NCBI GenBank assembly: GCA_945874115.1
Contig: CAMCFD010000043.1
Location: forward strand, 1 to 13,629
Origin: Rickettsia typhi
GTDB taxonomy: Bacteria > Pseudomonadota > Alphaproteobacteria > Rickettsiales > UBA1997
DNA: 13,629 bases
Direction of reading: 5' to 3'
Both the position numbers and the translations under genes were made by a program. This document shows positions 12,930-13,629 of the stretch, piece by piece (the first letter of the stretch is position 1; each line of letters opens with the position of its first letter). The notes below the pieces were generated by a model. That model saw only the letters and a list, made by a program, of their open reading frames with translations, had not been told where the DNA came from and ran no database searches.

Positions 12930-12971
12930 ATTTTTGCGGATAAATCTCGAACAGAATTTATCCGCGAAAAT
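12930..12971. terminator. Intergenic 16-bp hairpin between convergent genes, possible bidirectional terminator
   Basis: Arms 12930-12945 and 12956-12971 pair over 16 bp with one G-T wobble around a 10-nt loop; the 10-bp core GCGGATAAAT is perfect. It lies just 2 nt after the stop of the upstream plus-strand gene and 22 nt beyond the stop of the convergent DUF481 gene, the usual place for a shared terminator. The T-run is on the 5' side and the A-run on the 3' side, so they extend the stem instead of forming a free U-tract in either direction. Termination is therefore likely but not of the textbook form. Confidence 0.6.
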
Positions 12972-12993
12972 TCGCTCCAAACAAACCAAGCAT

Positions 12994-13629
12994 TTAATAA
13001 CTATATCCAATCATCGTCATCACTGTGCTGTCAGTCTTTTTTATGTTTGATGAGGCAGTATTTGAGCGGTTTTCAATAAATAATCCAAGTTGCAAATAAA
13101 GACTTTTGCTAACCGCCAATTTCAGTGACGCATCAGATTTTGTGATTGCGACACTTTCATCAACTGAAAAATCAAGCCGTTCTTGAAAGTTTAAACCATC
13201 TTTTATTTTCCAGCTAAAATCTCCAGAAGCGCGCGCAAGAGGGCTGTTTTCTTTTTCATCAGTTGTGAGTTTTGATTGTCTTAATCCGGCACCAATCTGA
13301 ATTGATAAAGTCATTATATCATTATTGTTAATGTCTTTTTTGCTAATTAAGTTTCTACCAAGACCGACAGTTTCTGACACGCGATAATCATAGCCGCCAT
13401 AACGATCATCAATGTATTCAAGCTCGCCAAAACGATAATTTTTTTCAGAAAAATTAAAGCGCAGCTGATTATTGACATCATATCTTTCTTTCACGCGCAA
13501 ATTGTTGGTCTTTTTATTTTCAAGACGTGTGCGCAAAATTTCTGTCCAAGATTGAGCAAATTTATAATCAAGATTATTCTTCACATAAAAATCTTCCTGC
13601 CGAGTATTTCCTTGCGAAATATTAGCGCC
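12994..13629 (-). CDS. DUF481 (YdiY-like) outer-membrane beta-barrel protein, C-terminal part
   Basis: The reading frame is open to the right edge, so the N-terminus with its signal peptide is missing; 211 residues are visible. An in-frame GTG at 13584 is not a credible start, because coding continues upstream with G-A-N-I-S-Q-G-N-T, the characteristic first strand of DUF481 proteins. Further family features, numbered from the first visible codon, are F-G-E-L-E-Y-I-D-D-R-Y-G-G-Y-D-Y-R (about 69-85), V-G-L-G-R-N-L-I (89-96) and I-Q-I-G-A-G-L-R (110-117). Alternating polar and hydrophobic strands and a C-terminal aromatic (I-G-Y-S-Y) fit a BAM-assembled barrel. E. coli YdiY has been described as acid- or salt-inducible; no precise role is established. 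It converges on the kbl operon with the hairpin between. SurA in this window would be its likely chaperone (inference). Confidence 0.88.
   Translation of the reverse strand, partial: GANISQGNTRQEDFYVKNNLDYKFAQSWTEILRTRLENKKTNNLRVKERYDVNNQLRFNFSEKNYRFGELEYIDDRYGGYDYRVSETVGLGRNLISKKDINNNDIMTLSIQIGAGLRQSKLTTDEKENSPLARASGDFSWKIKDGLNFQERLDFSVDESVAITKSDASLKLAVSKSLYLQLGLFIENRSNTASSNIKKTDSTVMTMIGYSY

Noticed and set aside
12732..13010. 93-codon minus-strand frame opposite the 148-residue membrane protein
   Set aside because: It runs across the intergenic hairpin and overlaps the stop of the DUF481 gene; the translation shows no domain or signal pattern.
13582..13584. GTG as start of the DUF481 gene
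   Set aside because: The frame remains open to the window edge and the upstream residues (G-A-N-I-S-Q-G-N-T) match the first barrel strand of the family, so the gene begins outside the window.
1..13629. Mobile elements, CRISPR arrays, tRNA/rRNA genes, toxin-antitoxin or phage-defence genes
   Set aside because: Nearly the whole window is explained by recognised genes; the gaps are at most about 100 nt and contain no direct-repeat array, terminal inverted repeats, cloverleaf or transposase.

Overview
The window looks like chromosomal housekeeping DNA from an AT-rich, Gram-negative alphaproteobacterium. A Rickettsiales or similar reduced-genome lineage seems most likely. This rests on the strong A/T codon bias, TAA as the stop of 12 of the 13 genes whose 3' end is inside the window (one TGA, no TAG), very tight gene packing, and outer-membrane biogenesis genes (MlaA, SurA, a YhdP/AsmA-like giant, a DUF481 barrel). 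Two small proteins also recall Rickettsia-type hypothetical families, but that is from memory. A prephenate dehydrogenase, IspG and ThiL imply more biosynthesis than in classical Rickettsia. The lineage assignment is inference. No mobile element, CRISPR array, phage gene or RNA gene is visible, and no intergenic gap exceeds about 100 bases.

Layout. (1) Bases 1-3536, minus strand: an apparent operon read tyrA, ispG, a bioC-like methyltransferase, a TPR protein, then mlaA (cut by the left edge). Gaps are at most 20 nt, and there are two 8-nt start/stop overlaps. (2) Bases 3537-3622: divergent promoter region. (3) Bases 3623-6468, plus strand: a 51-residue lipoprotein, a 127-residue protein of unknown function, the periplasmic protease CtpA and the periplasmic chaperone SurA, with gaps of 9-15 nt. 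(4) Bases 6465-11152, minus strand: an operon read thiL, an RDD membrane protein, then a 1019-residue AsmA/YhdP-like protein; each junction overlaps by 17 nt. Its last stop codon overlaps that of surA within one TTAA palindrome. (5) Bases 11153-11253: a second divergent promoter region with a good -35/-10 pair for thiL and an overlapping TATAAT facing kbl. (6) Bases 11254-12927, plus strand: kbl followed by a single-pass membrane protein. (7) Bases 12928-12993: a 16-bp hairpin between convergent genes. (8) Bases 12994-13629, minus strand: the C-terminal part of a DUF481 outer-membrane barrel, cut by the right edge.

How the genes fit together. The dominant theme is the cell envelope. SurA escorts outer-membrane proteins, CtpA trims or degrades periplasmic proteins, the AsmA/YhdP-like protein and MlaA probably act on phospholipid flow between the membranes, and the DUF481 barrel is an outer-membrane client. 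The remaining genes are metabolic: tyrosine (TyrA), isoprenoids (IspG), thiamine diphosphate (ThiL), glycine/threonine (Kbl) and possibly biotin (BioC-like). I did not find a clearly new multi-gene system. The points most worth a second look are the apparently duplicated C-terminal domain of TyrA, the uncharacterised small-protein pair ahead of ctpA-surA, the overlapping bidirectional -10 elements, and the complete lack of Shine-Dalgarno sequences.
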